A program made the translations under genes and the position numbers. DNA of 64,000 nucleotides from positions 25,016,930 through 25,080,929 of the forward strand of contig CM057835.1 in assembly GCA_030068075.1 (NCBI GenBank). Reading direction: 5' to 3'. Under the pieces are notes generated by a model. It made no database searches. It saw only the letters and a program-made list of their open reading frames with translations, and was not told where the DNA came from. Origin of the DNA: Paguma larvata. Lineage: Eukaryota; Chordata; Mammalia; Carnivora; Viverridae. Below are positions 42,654 to 54,240 of this stretch, piece by piece. Each line of letters begins with the position of its first letter. Position 1 is the stretch's first letter.

Positions 42654-44034
42654 ATTAACTCAGGGAAGGGTGGAGGCGAGCACAGGGCTGATCTCCCCCC
42701 CCCCCGCTCCCCCTGCCCACATTGTGCTGAAGGGCGACACAAGCAGGGAGGAAAAGCCACCTTGATAAAGGATAGGTCAAGTTCATCTTTGCAAGCTTGC
42801 GTCCTCCCCGACGCAGGATGGGGGTGCGGCAAAGAGAGCGCTCGCAGAGATTGGGGGGGGGCGGGGAGAGATTCATTCTCAGGACAGGGGTTTTCCTTGT
42901 TTTAAATACAGCACCAAAGTAACAAAGACAGGCTGGGAGGGGAGAGCCCTTGGGCAGGAGCCCATGGCTCCTGTGTCCTGGCCTCTTGCTGTTCTCAGGA
43001 GCCACGGGCTCCACCAGGACAGCAGGGAACCACGCAGTGAGGAGGGCGCGGGCAGCAGGGGACGAGCCAGTGAGTGTGTCCTCGAGGGTGTGCAGGAGGG
43101 CAAGGAGGATGAAGGGGAGGGAGTTTGCGAGTCGGGGACTGCAGGCCTGGGGGGCTAGCTAGGTGATAGGAAGGCAAATCCCAGCAGGGGCGTGGACAGG
43201 GCCCACCTGCTGGACTTAGGGGTGCCTGAGGCCAAGTCTCCAGGCGGCAGGGCGGCGGGGTCAGAGGCATGCCTGGTGTAGTGAGCAGATGTGACTGAAA
43301 ATGGCACCCAGGTGACAACCAGGGCCACCTGAGGGCGTGTGCAGACGCAGGAGGAGGGCAAGTGGGGGGGGAGGCGTTGGGGCTAGGACCCTAGGACGTC
43401 CGCCTTTGACAGGCCACTGCGAACAGGGAAGATGTGTGAACACGGAAGTCTTGGGGGCAGAGGAGATAGGCTGTGGGGACTGAAGGCAGTGAGAGTTGAG
43501 GTGGGAGGGGTCCCCAGGGGGAGCTCCAGCCACCAGGAGAGCCGGCCCGGTAACGGAAACAAAGGCAGAATGGCCACAGAGTTGGCACACAGCAGGGTGC
43601 GGGTAAGGCCAGGCTTGCGCCGCTGCTCCCCAAAACGCAATGAGGTCTTTGAAGCCTTGCCCACTTCCGAGCTTGGCCAACTCCATAGATGGTTACCGAG
43701 GAGGGAAAGAAGGAAGAGACAGAATGCCCCAAAGTACTGTTTTCGTCAGTTTCCCATTCTCAAAGGCACCGGCCTTCTTGCCAGCGACGACGGCCCTAGG
43801 GCACAACCTAGAAGAGGGGGGCGGTTATGTTGAAGTATTCCTTTATTTGGACACACTGAGAACATAACTAAGTCAGCCTGAAATCCGGTGAAAGGCAAAA
43901 ACATACGTACCAGATCTTGAAATGTTTTTGCTTTTATATAGCTCAGATGCTAGAGAAAAAATAAAGCTAAGCCATCTTAAATATACCACGACTTTTTTGT
44001 GGGGAAAAATAAAAACAGCTAGAACTTGGGACTC
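42654..44034. other. Unassigned intron
   Basis: GC-rich to 43850, AT-rich from 43850 to 44000. No gene or recognised repeat. Confidence 0.45.
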
Positions 44035-44200
44035 GTGGATATTTAGAGCTGAGAACGACCTAGAAGCTTACCTAGTTGCAGCCTCTCCTTTTTCTGGCGA
44101 GAACACGGAGGCCCCGGGAAGCCAGCTGGCGTGCCCCAAGTCACGTCATTAATTAACAAAAGCAGGACTGGTCCGGCTGCCTCTTAACTCCCCTCTAGGC
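44035..44200 (-). mobile_element. MIR3-like element, antisense
   Basis: TTTAGAGCTGAGAACGACCTAGAAGC, then GAGAACACGGAGGCCCCGGGAAGCC, then GCCCCAAGTCACGTC follow the antisense MIR3-type order. Confidence 0.5.
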
Positions 44201-44355
44201 TCTGGTGCTGCCAGTCAAACCAAATCAAGGCTACCCCTAGTTCAGATTCCACTCAAAACTTGTGCCACCCATGTCAACAGTTTGGGAATTTCATTTATAC
44301 GAGAAATTGTACACCCAATGCCTTGAAGTTTGGTTATTACTTTCAAAACTGGCTT

Positions 44356-44540
44356 GGGGCGTCTGGGTGGCTCACTGAGTCAAGCATCTGACTTTGGCTC
44401 GGGTCATGATCTTGAGGTCCGTGGGTTCGAGCCCCATGTCGGGCTCTGTGCCGACAGCTCAGAGCCTGGAGCCTGCTTCGGATTCTGTCTCTCTCTCTCT
44501 CTCTCAAAAATAAATAAATATCAAAAAATTAAAAAAAAAA
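44356..44540 (+). mobile_element. Felid CAN-SINE
   Basis: Head GGGGCGTCTGGGTGGCTCACTGAGTCAAGC, tail TCAAAAATAAATAAATATCAAAAAATT. Likely imperfect target duplication AAAACTGGCTTG / AAAACTGGTTTG. Confidence 0.92.
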
Positions 44541-44843
44541 CTGGTTTGACTCAGTTTTTATAACATTCAGAATAGCTGCCTATGACGATGCAGGCTGCGT
44601 GGATTACGTAGGCTGCGTAGCTGTGCTCTGCACAGGGGCCCAGAACCGGACGAGACCCGCCTGTGTATTGCTCAGCAGGCCGGGCCTGCCCAGAAGGCAC
44701 ACCTCTCCTGGCTCTCCCAAAGACTACTCCGGAGATGGGCCCGTGACTGGTGGCCGGGTACCACCTTGGAGTTCATTTAAGTCGTTCCAAATCTGAGTCG
44801 ATCTAGGTAGAGATAAATATTTTTTTTTAAACTGAAATCAAAA

Positions 44844-45025
44844 TGGGGTGCCCGGGTGGCTCAGTCAGTTAAGCGTCTGACCCTTGGTTTTGGCTCGGAT
44901 CATGATCTCACTGTTCGTGGGTTCGAGCCCCACAGAGCCTGCTTGGGATTATCTCTCCTTCTCTCTCTCTCTCTCTCTCTCTGCCCCTCCCAAGCTCTCT
45001 CTCTCTCCCCCCCAAAAAAATAAAT
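44844..45025 (+). mobile_element. Felid CAN-SINE with internal deletion
   Basis: Head GGGGTGCCCGGGTGGCTCAGTCAGTTAAGCG. The usual GGGCTCTGTGCTGACAGCTCAGAGC segment is largely missing between the GAGCCCCA and CAGAGCCTGC blocks. Confidence 0.88.
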
Positions 45026-45054
45026 ATATAAATACAATGTAAAATTTAAGAAAA

Positions 45055-45430
45055 TAATAAATATATGCAACTGGAAATCAAAGCCTTCAGCTAGAAATTA
45101 AGACCGCTTACAAAAATAAAATATATCACTAGAAAAATCGGCAAAGAGGATGCAAAGTAACTTTCCACAGGAAGAAATATACATAGCCTATAAATGCCTG
45201 AAAAATCTTCGGGCTCACCAGTAATCAAAGAAACGCGAAGCCAAATGAGATCCAATTTTACACCCATCAAGTTGGCAAGGGCGGGGAAGGAATGCTGACG
45301 GCCAGTGTTGGGGAAACGGGTGTTCTGACATGCGGCTAGCGGGGGCGAACACGTGTACAGCCTACCTTCTTTAGGGTGATTCGGCGCAAGAATTTTTTTT
45401 TACAAATCCTGAGATGTATGCGTAAGCTGG
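45055..45430 (+). mobile_element. Ancient L1M ORF2-end fragment, sense
   Basis: CACCAGTAATCAAAGAAACGCGAAGCCAAATGAGATCC, then CACCCATCAAGTTGGCAAGGGC, then GCCAGTGTTGGGGAAACGGG. Contains several CpGs unexpected for such an old AT-rich element. Confidence 0.6.
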
Positions 45431-46574
45431 GAATCAAGAAAATAACCAAAGATGGCTTCACCGATTCACTACCCGTGCGTCCACAGGAAAAACAAAAGCA
45501 GAGGCCACCACCCTCGAGACGGCCAGCTTCAAACCTCAGCTCGTGGAGTCCGCACCGGCAGGGCCGCGACGCTCACAGAGCATTCGCCCAAAGAGGACAA
45601 CATTTGCCGGCAATCGTTCTTCGTTCTAACTCCGCTATGAGGAGTCGTGACGTCCAGGCAGAGAAAAGAGAGCGTGAAACAAGAGCACGTGACACTGAAA
45701 GGATGCGTTCATTGAGCGCTAGCAGTTGTCAGCGGCTGGGTCGCGAGCTCAAACGCTCTGAACGGATCCTGACCCTGGAGAGGAGGAACGACAGTCGGTG
45801 TCCCTTAGCAAGGTCCCAGCAGCCTCATGAGACTGGAGGGGACTGCCTCTCTTGCACGTTCCAGCCCTCCAAGGGACAGAATGAGAATCCCACAGGCCCC
45901 TGTTCACCGCTTTGTGTCTTTCAAGTATGGACTCTTCAAAGCGAGCCTTTGAGGGTGGGCCGTCCGCCAAGTCTGCATGGGAGCCAGTGCGGGCGTCCTT
46001 CCAGCAGGTTGCCCCAGGGGCGAGGGTGGTGTCGGTGTCCAGGCTGTGTTCTCAGGCCCCACCCCAACCTCCCAGAAGGCCCTGGGGTCCTCCGATGGGC
46101 TCCAGCAGCACCGTACACGGGCACCCCATGAACTCTCCCCACGACTGGAACTGGCTGGGAGAAGACTGCATTATCCTCGAGGAGCCAGGGCCGGGCTTAA
46201 GGAAAGCTCAGGCCAGGATGGAACTTGCTTTAAAGCGAATTTTTTATCTTCAACCTCCAACTAATTTTTGTTCTGTTCTCTGTGCATCCCTTTATTTCAA
46301 CAACAGGACAGACTTTCCTGAATGGTCTTCCAATGCTGTGGACAGTCCCAAAAGACGCACCGCTTGTACCCCGCCGTTTGAGGAATTTGGCGACAAGGCG
46401 TTCCTGCCGCTCCCTGAGCCCTGCCCCATCCACTGGCCCCACCCTGCCGAGGGAAATTGCGGAGAACGTAAGACACACAGGAAACGAACGGAAGAGACAG
46501 GTGCTCTTCCCCCAGACAGTGCTCTCTATCCTCTCTAGCCTTCCTAATGTGCTTTTAGAGTCACCGATGACCTT
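45431..46574. other. Unassigned intron with an exon-like candidate
   Basis: Unique sequence. A plus-strand segment at 46307-46467 is bounded by a pyrimidine-rich acceptor-like sequence and a GTAAGA donor-like site and is open in one frame. No known protein recognised (see findings). Confidence 0.4.
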
Positions 46575-46735
46575 CCGGGGTGATGGAAATGATCTTTTCG
46601 TTTGGTCTGAGCGATGATTACATGAATGCAAACATTTGTCAAAATCCCTCAGGCGGTGCACTAAAGATTCATGCGTTTCACTTGTGTGTAAATTATACTT
46701 CAGCAACATACTGCTAATATTAAGAGGAAAAAGGC
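46575..46735 (+). mobile_element. Ancient L1M 3'UTR fragment
   Basis: GGGGTGATGGAAATGATCTTTTCG, then GATGATTACATGAATGCAAACATTTGTCAAAA, ending GTGTGTAAATTATACTTCAGCAA. Confidence 0.7.
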
Positions 46736-46811
46736 ATCGGTGGCTACAGGAAGCTTGATCAGCAAACCAAATGGTACAGAGCCGGGTTCCTGGCCTTGGG
46801 GACTGTGAGCA

Positions 46812-46843
46812 GGGTCGGGGGGGGGAGGGTGGGGGGGGCAGGG
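46812..46843 (+). other. G-quadruplex-type G-run cluster
   Basis: G3, G9, G3, G8 and G3 runs within 32 nt. Confidence 0.7.
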
Positions 46844-46899
46844 AAAGAGCCCAGGGAGTAGCGTGGAGGGCCGAACCAGGTCTGTGGTTTACAGCCGGG

Positions 46900-47050
46900 A
46901 ATTTATGAGCAATACATATTCTTGGCCTCTATCCTACTTTCTGAATCACACACAGAATGAGTTTGGGGGACAGAAATCTGCATTTTGATAAGCTCTTTGG
47001 GTGACAGTAATGTTCGCTGGGGTCCAGGACCAACATCTGGAAACCGCGGC
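46900..47050 (+). mobile_element. MER5A-like hAT-Charlie element
   Basis: TACTTTCTGAATCACACACAGAATGAG, then ACAGAAATCTGCATTTTGATAAGCTCTTTGGGTGACAGTAATG follows the MER5A distal half. Confidence 0.6.
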
Positions 47051-48584
47051 CAATGGGCTTGTAAGGGTTCTGACCTTCAGGATCAGTCTCTGGTTCTTTG
47101 CAGAACGCAGTATACGGCCCAGAGAAGGGTGGAAGGAAATCGAATGATCAGAGCTGGGCGACACAGGAAGGCTCCACATCTTTTACTCTCTCCAATCAAG
47201 AGCCTAAACCCAGACCCTCAATCTCAAAAGGGTGACCCTGTTCGGTTGTGCAGTTTGCGTACTGCTCAAAGGTATCCATCCGAGACACTGAGTAAGGGCC
47301 GAGAACCGGCTCATATCCCATCTGTCCATCCACGTGCCCTAAGGCAAGGCTGCAGCCACCTGCAGAGGAGGAGAAGGGGAAAGAGCTGCCTTCCTCAAAA
47401 TTCATCCACCAGGAGAAGGGGTGCCTCTTCCTAACTCTGACAAAGGCGCTGCGTAGGTTAGCAGAGCCTAGTCTGCAGAAAGACTGGGGTCAGAAAATGC
47501 TCATGTTCTTTCAACAAAGCACGTGTTTTCAGCCCTGGCTCCCTAAAAACAAGAGAAGTGATTTGATATTCAAGGCATCCCCTGTCCTGCCTCTTTCCAT
47601 CAGTCCCCAACTCCATCTTAGGGCTCCTTGTCTCTTGTCCTTCCCCAGATATTACCTGCTTCCTGCCCTTCCACAGTCTGGTTAAGCTGCTCCCACCACC
47701 TATCAAACGTATCACTGGTCAACCACCCCGTCACGGGCGCCATTCGCACAGAGCCGGCCCTCCCGCCACGCTCAGGTGCCCAAGCACAGAGGATGGAGCA
47801 GGGAGGAGGCAGGCGTGTTCCAGGTCCCGCAAAGCCCTATGATCTCGTTTGAAGATGATTAAAACACTAATTACAATAAGGCATGAGCAAGGAGCATGTG
47901 TAGCAGGGGGCATGCCGTCTGTTAATTATAAAACTAATACAGCGCCGCCTAAAAATAGCCCAGCTTCCTCCCCTGCCAATCTATAAATCCAAGAGTAATG
48001 AAACCTGAATTCAACGCTCTCTTGGGTTGGTATCGCTCTCATTCCCATGATGCACTGCGACACACCTCACAGAGTCCTATGACACACTTCACACTCAAGA
48101 AAATTAGGGTGACACGGCGTTCCTTAAAATGGTCTGCAGTCCTAATTCCACAGACTACCAATTGGACAGAACTGTCTTTTCACGGATCCATTTCTCTGTC
48201 CCTCTTTGATCTTCGGGAGGCCTACGAAGCCGAACCCATCGGGGCACTGCTGTCAGGCCGCCACCCCCCCAACCCCCAGGGAGGGCTGGAGATCTCCCCC
48301 CAGTCCCAGGTGGGGTGGGGGATCGGTCACACAGCAGGTGCAACTGGGGCTGTGCTCAGGCTCCATGCGGTCCCACTGCCCGGGTGCCCCCTGGAGGTCC
48401 GGGCGAAGGTCAGCCACCATCACAGACAAGGCTCGGTGAGCTGAGTGAGGAGCGCGGCCCTAGGCGGACTGGAGGGGCTGGCCCACAGTTGCCCAGCTCT
48501 GAAACGGCCCGCCCACTGCAGTTCAGCAGACGCCAACCGAAAACGTGCTCTTCTGAGAGAGGCTGGAGCAGTGCGACCAGGCAT
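47051..48584. other. Unassigned intron
   Basis: Unique sequence; includes the candidate regulatory element at 47850-47995. No gene. Confidence 0.45.
47850..47995. promoter_or_regulatory. Candidate conserved noncoding element with homeobox and MEF2-type sites
   Basis: An AT-rich island in GC-rich DNA. It holds TAATTA at 47868-47873, TTAATTA at 47922-47928 and a perfect MEF2 consensus CTAAAAATAG at 47949-47958, all within about 90 bp. No transposon signature was recognised. Conservation cannot be tested from one sequence. Confidence 0.35.
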
Positions 48585-48740
48585 GGGGTCTGGAGTCGGG
48601 AGACGAGAAGTATCACTTCAGGTAGTTGCTTAATTCTCTGCCTCAGTTTCCCATCTGTAAAGCGGGGCAATCCCATGGGGCTATTGTAAGGACTACACAA
48701 ACTAGAGTCTGTCAAATACCTAACACTTAGTGACGGCTCA
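48585..48740 (+). mobile_element. MIR SINE
   Basis: GGTAGTTGCTTAATTCTCTGCCTCAGTTTCCCATCTGTAAAGCGGGGC, then CTATTGTAAGGACTACACAAAC, ending CTTAGTGACGGCTCAAATGATCG, where it runs directly into the minisatellite. Confidence 0.85.
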
Positions 48741-49372
48741 AATGATCGCATCGTTAGCACCACTGGTACTGGTCCTGCAAATGATCGTATTGTTACCATT
48801 AGTACTAGTACTGCAGTAATCATATTATTGCCACTGGTACTAGTCCTGCAATGATCATATTGTTACCACTAGTACCAGTCCTGCAGTAATCATAATATTG
48901 CCATTAGTACTAGTCCTGCAAATGATTGTATTGTTACCATTACTACTAGTACTGCAGTGATCATGTTATTACCACTAGTACTAGTCCTACAAATGATCAT
49001 ATTATTGCCACTGGTATTAGTCCTGCAACGATCATATCATTACACTAGTACTAGTACTGCAGTAATCATATTATTGCCACTAGTACTAGTCCTGCAATGA
49101 TCATATTATTACCATTAGCACTTAGTCCTGCAAATGATCATATTATTAGCACTAGTACTAATCCTGCAATGATCATATTATTAGCACTAGTACTAGTCCT
49201 GCAAATGATCGTATTGTTACCATTAGTAATAGTCCTGCAGTAATCCTATTATTACCACTAGTACTAGTCCTACAGTGATCATGTTATTACCGCTAGTACT
49301 AGTCCTGCAATGATCGTACTGTTACCACTAGTGCTTGTACTATTATCACTGCCGCCAGTACTGGTCCTCTGC
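48740..49372. repeat. ~35-bp minisatellite, about 18 units, AT-rich
   Basis: Diverged tandem units of 34-36 bp, each built as ATGATCAT-type word, ATTATTACC-type word, ACTAGTACTAGTCCTGC-type word. Unit starts alternate irregularly between AAATGATC, AATGATC and AGTAATC/AGTGATC, so there is variant structure above the monomer. The central words are palindromic (ATGATCAT, ACTAGT, CTAGTACTAG). The first unit coincides with the 3' end of the MIR at 48585. Confidence 0.95.
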
Positions 49373-51911
49373 CTCCACCATCACAGCCCCCGCTGCTGCT
49401 CACTAACCTGTGAGCTGGGAAGCCATGAAGGTACACAGATTGCCCCCGTGCTGCGGAGCACACTGGCCACGGCAGGCAGGTCGATGTGACCCTGTGCGCC
49501 TCAGAAGCCCACTCGAGACACAGAGGGACCCCCTGAAGCAAGAGGACACGAGGGGAGGGAGGCGGGGAGAGCAGGAGGCCGGATCTGCTAGAAGCCCACA
49601 GAGGACCACACAGAGTCCGCACCACCCTCCATGCCTCCTCCTCCCCGAAAGGCAGGCATTAGGCCTGAGGGTCTTGCACAGAAAGGGTTCTCAATCCCCT
49701 TCCGTTTTGTTCTGACCAATGCCTTCGTTTCATCCCCACTGCCATCGCCTCCCTGTCCCAGTTGCCTGGGCCTCCCTGTCCCTTGCTACCTCACCAAGCC
49801 TCTACGCTTGGGCTCCAGGGCTTGTCCCCAAACATCCCCATGAAGTTGTCCATTCATTTATGTACAATTTGGGTAGAGGGCACACTTCACACTCAGGGGA
49901 CCCCACTCTACAGGCCCCAGCTCCACCTCCTGCTTTCTGGGACCTATACTTCTCTCTGGTGCCTCTCTCCTCAGTACACAGGGTGTCCTCCTGGGGGGGA
50001 AGATACCCTCTCCACACAACTCCAGCCCCCCCCCACCAACCTACAGGGCCTCCATGCCCACCTCAGACACAAGGTCTCCCTGCTTTGGCCCACAACATCC
50101 CCAGCACTTACTTCTTAACTGAGCTCTCTGCCGCTTAACCATAGTTTTTCCTGGGGTGGGGGGTGCTTAACATCTTCCTGCCCACCGCCTTCCCTCCTGC
50201 CATGGGATAGCACCCCCCTGGGTGTCAGGAACGTATTCAGAGCTCAGTGAACACTTGCAGGATGGACAGACGCTCTAGACTTCAAGTACCACACAAGCCC
50301 CAAAAAGAAAGAAATGAGGTAAAGGGGGCCACTGGCTGCCTGACCCTAGAGAGCAAACCAGCCACTCGCTCTGTTCCATTTTTGCCAAGAGAGAAAGTGT
50401 TCCCTTCCCTCCCCAGCCAGCCGTCCTTCCTTCCCCTTCTCTACTCTCCTCAGAGGAAGTGCTGGTAGTCAGAGAAATGTCAGAAAGTCCGCAGGAACCC
50501 ATCGAGGAGAGGGGAACATTTAGATCCAGCCCAGACACAGGGAGCGGAAAAGAAAAAAAATGAGAAGGAAAAGCCTTGGAATGGAGAGATGGGGGGTAGG
50601 GAGGATGAGGACAGACTAAAGCCCCCAGGCCTATGGTAGTAGCCAGAATGATTCCTGAAAACACAAGGACTAAAGTGTAATTCTGGACACAGGACTGACT
50701 GCTAAGTTACACAATTCATACGGGGATTCGGTAGATGCCAGGATTCTTCCCACGAATGTCAGAAAGCAGTGATCGGCTGTGGTATCTGGGAAAACAGAGT
50801 CTTCCTCGCCGTGCAGCGGAAAACGTATAGGAATGAATGTTGCAGGGCTGGCGCTGGCGCGATGTTGAAGAGGGGGTGTGTGATGACATGGCAAAGTCAC
50901 GGCAACTCACGGGAAAATGGGAAGAAGTCGGCCCCAAGGCAGGCCTGCAGAAGCGTCTCGTTTCTGGAGCAACAAGAGGGTGTCTGGGATAACTGAGCCT
51001 CTGACGCTTCTGGCCAGTGGGTTAGCTGCTTTCTAATCCCCTACCACCTCCCACCGTGAATATACACACTGCCACGGGCTCCCGGGGGACCTGCTCTCTG
51101 CTGAGGTTCAGGCCAGGTTCTTGGGGAATCAGGAAAAAAGCAGAAATCGAGGCCAGCCCGTGGGGCAGGAGAATGGGAACCCTAAGAAAGAAGGCTCCAC
51201 CACAGGAGAAGTGGCCTGGCACGCTGGACAGACGTGACCTGTGCCTCCAGGAAGGAGGGTGGTTCCCGCAAACTGTGGCCAGGGGATAAAAGCCTCCATC
51301 AGAGAGTGTTCCCGAAAGGTGGGACAAGGTCAAAACCCCAATTTTCCAGATAGCAGTGACATGCTTCGCCAATGAGTCAGGGGGTCCAAAGTTGTTCGGT
51401 TTGGGCCCACTCTTAGGACACAGACAACATAACTGATATAAGGTGAGATGGAATTGGAGGTGCCCGGGGTATTTATTGCTGAAGGCTGGTGGTCAGCGTA
51501 GGTCACCCAAGAGCAAGAACTTCTCAGCAGCCTCCACCTCCATCCTGTGGCACTAAATTCCACTGAGCAGGAATCACGATTTAGACAGAAATATACCTGG
51601 AGTGGAGGAAGAGGCCTGGAGACCACGCAGGTCCCTCTGCTCTAACTCTTGCTCCCCAGGTCGGAGATGTGTCTTTGGCCTCCTGAGAAGACCTCCTCAC
51701 ACACCAAAAGAACCCCTAGGCCAATGACCCTCACCAAGCTTTCTGCCAGGGAAAAAGAGCAGGGGAACCTCAGTCTGGCTTTCTGGTAAATTGGCTACCC
51801 CTTGGGACGATCAGATAACCCTGAGCTTATAATAATACACACCTGTATTGTTATAACGGCCAGCAGGCAGGGGGCAAGCAACCATCCCTTTTTCAGTAGA
51901 TGGTTACAGAG
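49373..51911. other. Unassigned intron
   Basis: Unique GC-rich sequence to about 50500, mixed afterwards. Open frames show no recognisable protein. No clear repeat. Confidence 0.45.
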
Positions 51912-52142
51912 ACAATGGACAGATGGATGGGTGGATGGATAGATCAATGGATATCCATCCATTGGATGGACAAACAGACTTATAGGTGAATGAATGGATG
52001 GACAAATGGATGAATGGACAGGTGGATGGATGGACAGACAGATGGATGAACGGATGGATGGACAGATGGATGGATGGATGGAAAGAAAGATGGATAGATG
52101 GATGAATGGACAGATGGATGGGTGGATAGATGGATGGATGGA
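51912..52142. repeat. (GGAT)n degenerate tetranucleotide array
   Basis: GGATGGATG-type units with GGACA and GAATG variants. A short strand switch at 51944-51963 forms the inverted repeat CAATGGAT-ATCC-ATCCATTG. The minus-strand HPSI-type frame is an artefact of the repeat. Confidence 0.95.
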
Positions 52143-52518
52143 CTAATACTTTCATGAGGCATTTGTCAGCCAGAGGCCTTAAAGAAGCTTCTGCTTTTTT
52201 AAGCAATCCAATTTAATTATCCAATCAGAAGGATGAGGGGCCCCAAGAAAGCTCACATCTGGCTTCAGAGCCGGAAATACAGGTATGAAAAGATAATATG
52301 TCAGCATGGGTCTCTACGGTCACACGCAGCTCCTCCTTCGTGCCCTTCCCCTGAAAGAGTCAAACACTCCTACGAGGCAGACAAATGAGCACATAAAGAG
52401 ACCTGAGCAAGCAGAGCTCCGCCTGGGAAAGAATCCTGGGAATTAGGGGCAAGGCCCCGGGCTGCACAGAGGCCTCCCTCAAGCGGCAGAAATGTCTCGG
52501 GAAAGGATGCACACAGGG
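52143..52518. other. Unassigned intron
   Basis: Short unique stretch, no supported feature. Confidence 0.45.
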
Positions 52519-52569
52519 GTGTGTGCATGTGTGTGTGTGTGTGTACGTACGTACGTATGTACGCACATG
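52519..52569. repeat. Alternating purine-pyrimidine tract (GT)n(ACGT)n
   Basis: Fifty-one consecutive nucleotides alternate purine and pyrimidine: a (TG)n part, then (TACG)n with four CpG steps. This is a strong predicted Z-DNA tract. Confidence 0.95.
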
Positions 52570-52639
52570 AGACAGAGAGAACACAAGAGAAAGCTGGGAG
52601 AGAAAGAGCCATGGTTATTTCTGAGTAGGAAAAAGTCAT

Positions 52640-53935
52640 GATAAAAAAAAAAAGACCATTTGATGAGAAAGAATAGTTTTCTCAACCAGTAGCACCGAGA
52701 CAACTGGATATCCCTACGCAAGGCAGTAAGTTCGACTTGCACGTCACATCCTACACCAAAATTCACGCAAAAAGATCACAGTCCTAAATGTTAAGAGCCT
52801 TACAAAACTCTTAGAAAACATAGGAATAAATCCTTGTGACCTTGGATGAAGCCATAGTTTCTCAGCTATGACACAAAAGCACGAGCAATGAAATAATAAA
52901 TAAGGATATATTGGACTCCACCAAAAGTAAAAACACTGGGCTTCAAAGAACATCATGAAGAAAGTAGAGCGACAGCCCTTGGAACAGGGGAAGACACTGC
53001 AAATCATAGATGTGATAAGGCCATCGTATCCAGAGTGTACAGACGGCTGCTACGACTCAACGATAAAAGGACAAAGGACCAAATTTGAAAATGGACAAAA
53101 CTTTGAAGAGACATCTTTCCAAAGAAGGTACACAAGGGGCCCACAGTCCTTGGATGAAGAGGTAAACCCGAGCTTTTAATACTACAAAGCCCTTGAAAGG
53201 ATGCTCAACACCCTTAGTCATTAAGGAAATGCAGACCCAAACCACGGTGAGACAATGCTTCACAGCCACTAGGATGGCTATGCTCAAAAAGACACACAAC
53301 ACCCAAGTGTGGGTGAGGATGTGGAGAAACCGGACCCCTCCTACATGGCTCGCAGTCCTGCCACTTCAGAAAACCGTCTGGCAACTCCTCAAAAGGTTAT
53401 TATCACATAACCCCATAGTTCTACTCTTAGGTACATATCCAAGAGAATTAAAAACATGTCCATACAAAAACTTGTACATGAGCGCTCACGGTAGTATAAT
53501 TCATAATAACCGATACGTGGAAACAACCCGCAGATGATTGCTCATTGGCTAATGGCTACATTAAAATGTGGAATAACCACACGCTGGAATATCATTTGGC
53601 AATAAAAGGGACTAAGGCAATGATCCCAGCTACGACACGAACCTTAAAGGCGCCGTATGAAGTGAAAGAAGCCAGACGCAAAAGACGATATTTTCTATAA
53701 CTTCATTTCTGGGAAAGGTGCAGAACGGGCAAATCCCCCGAGAAAGAGAGGAGATCGGTTGCTGCCTAGGGCTGAGGGAGTTGGGGAGAAACAAGGAAGG
53801 GCTGCAAACGGGCACAGGACGTAATGGAAAGGCTGCGGATGGCGCCGTTCGAGAAAATGAAGCACGATGCGTCTAGACGATGTTCCGGAGAGTAGTGATT
53901 CTTGCACAACACAGTGAATGTATTCAAAGCCACCT
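52640..53935 (+). mobile_element. L1M fragment, sense, part 1 (ORF2 C-terminal region)
   Basis: Long old L1 remnant: CAAAAGCACGAGCAATGAAATAATAAATAAGG, then AAAATGGACAAAACTTTGAAGAGACATCTTTCC, then TAAAATGTGGAATAACCACACGCTGG. Reading frames are broken. Many substitutions create CpGs, for example around 53620-53700. Confidence 0.8.
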
Positions 53936-54240
53936 ACTTTTTTATTTTTATTTTTTATTATGTTTTTCATTTTAATTCCCACATACTTAACATACAGTGT
54001 CCTAGCAGTTTCGGGCGTGCAACGTAGCGATTCGACAATTCTACACATGACTCAGTGCTCATCGCGACAAGGGCGCGCTTTCGTCCCGTCACCTGTTTCA
54101 CCCACGCCCCCACCAGCGCCTCCCCAACCATCGGTTTGTTCTATACAGTTGAGAGTCTGTTTCTTGCTTTGTCTCTCTGTCTCTTTTTCCTTTCTTCTTT
54201 TGTTTTGTTTCTTAAATTCCACTTGGGAGTGAAGCCAGAA
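53936..54240 (-). mobile_element. Antisense L1 3' fragment inserted in the L1M
   Basis: Complement of a carnivore/L1MA-type L1 3'UTR: TACACATGACTCAGTGCTCATCGCGACAAGGG, then GTTGAGAGTCTGTTTCTTGCTTTGTCTCTC, then GTTTCTTAAATTCCACTTGGGAGTGAA. The short duplication AAAGCCACC (53926-53934) / AAAGCCGCC (54241-54249) brackets it, and the L1M resumes after it. Confidence 0.7.

Noticed and set aside
45376..46131. 251-codon plus-strand frame
   Set aside because: Starts inside an ancient L1M remnant; low-complexity charged residues; no domain recognised.
48740..49372. CRISPR-like array
   Set aside because: Units are contiguous diverged tandem copies without unique spacers, in a mammalian genome.
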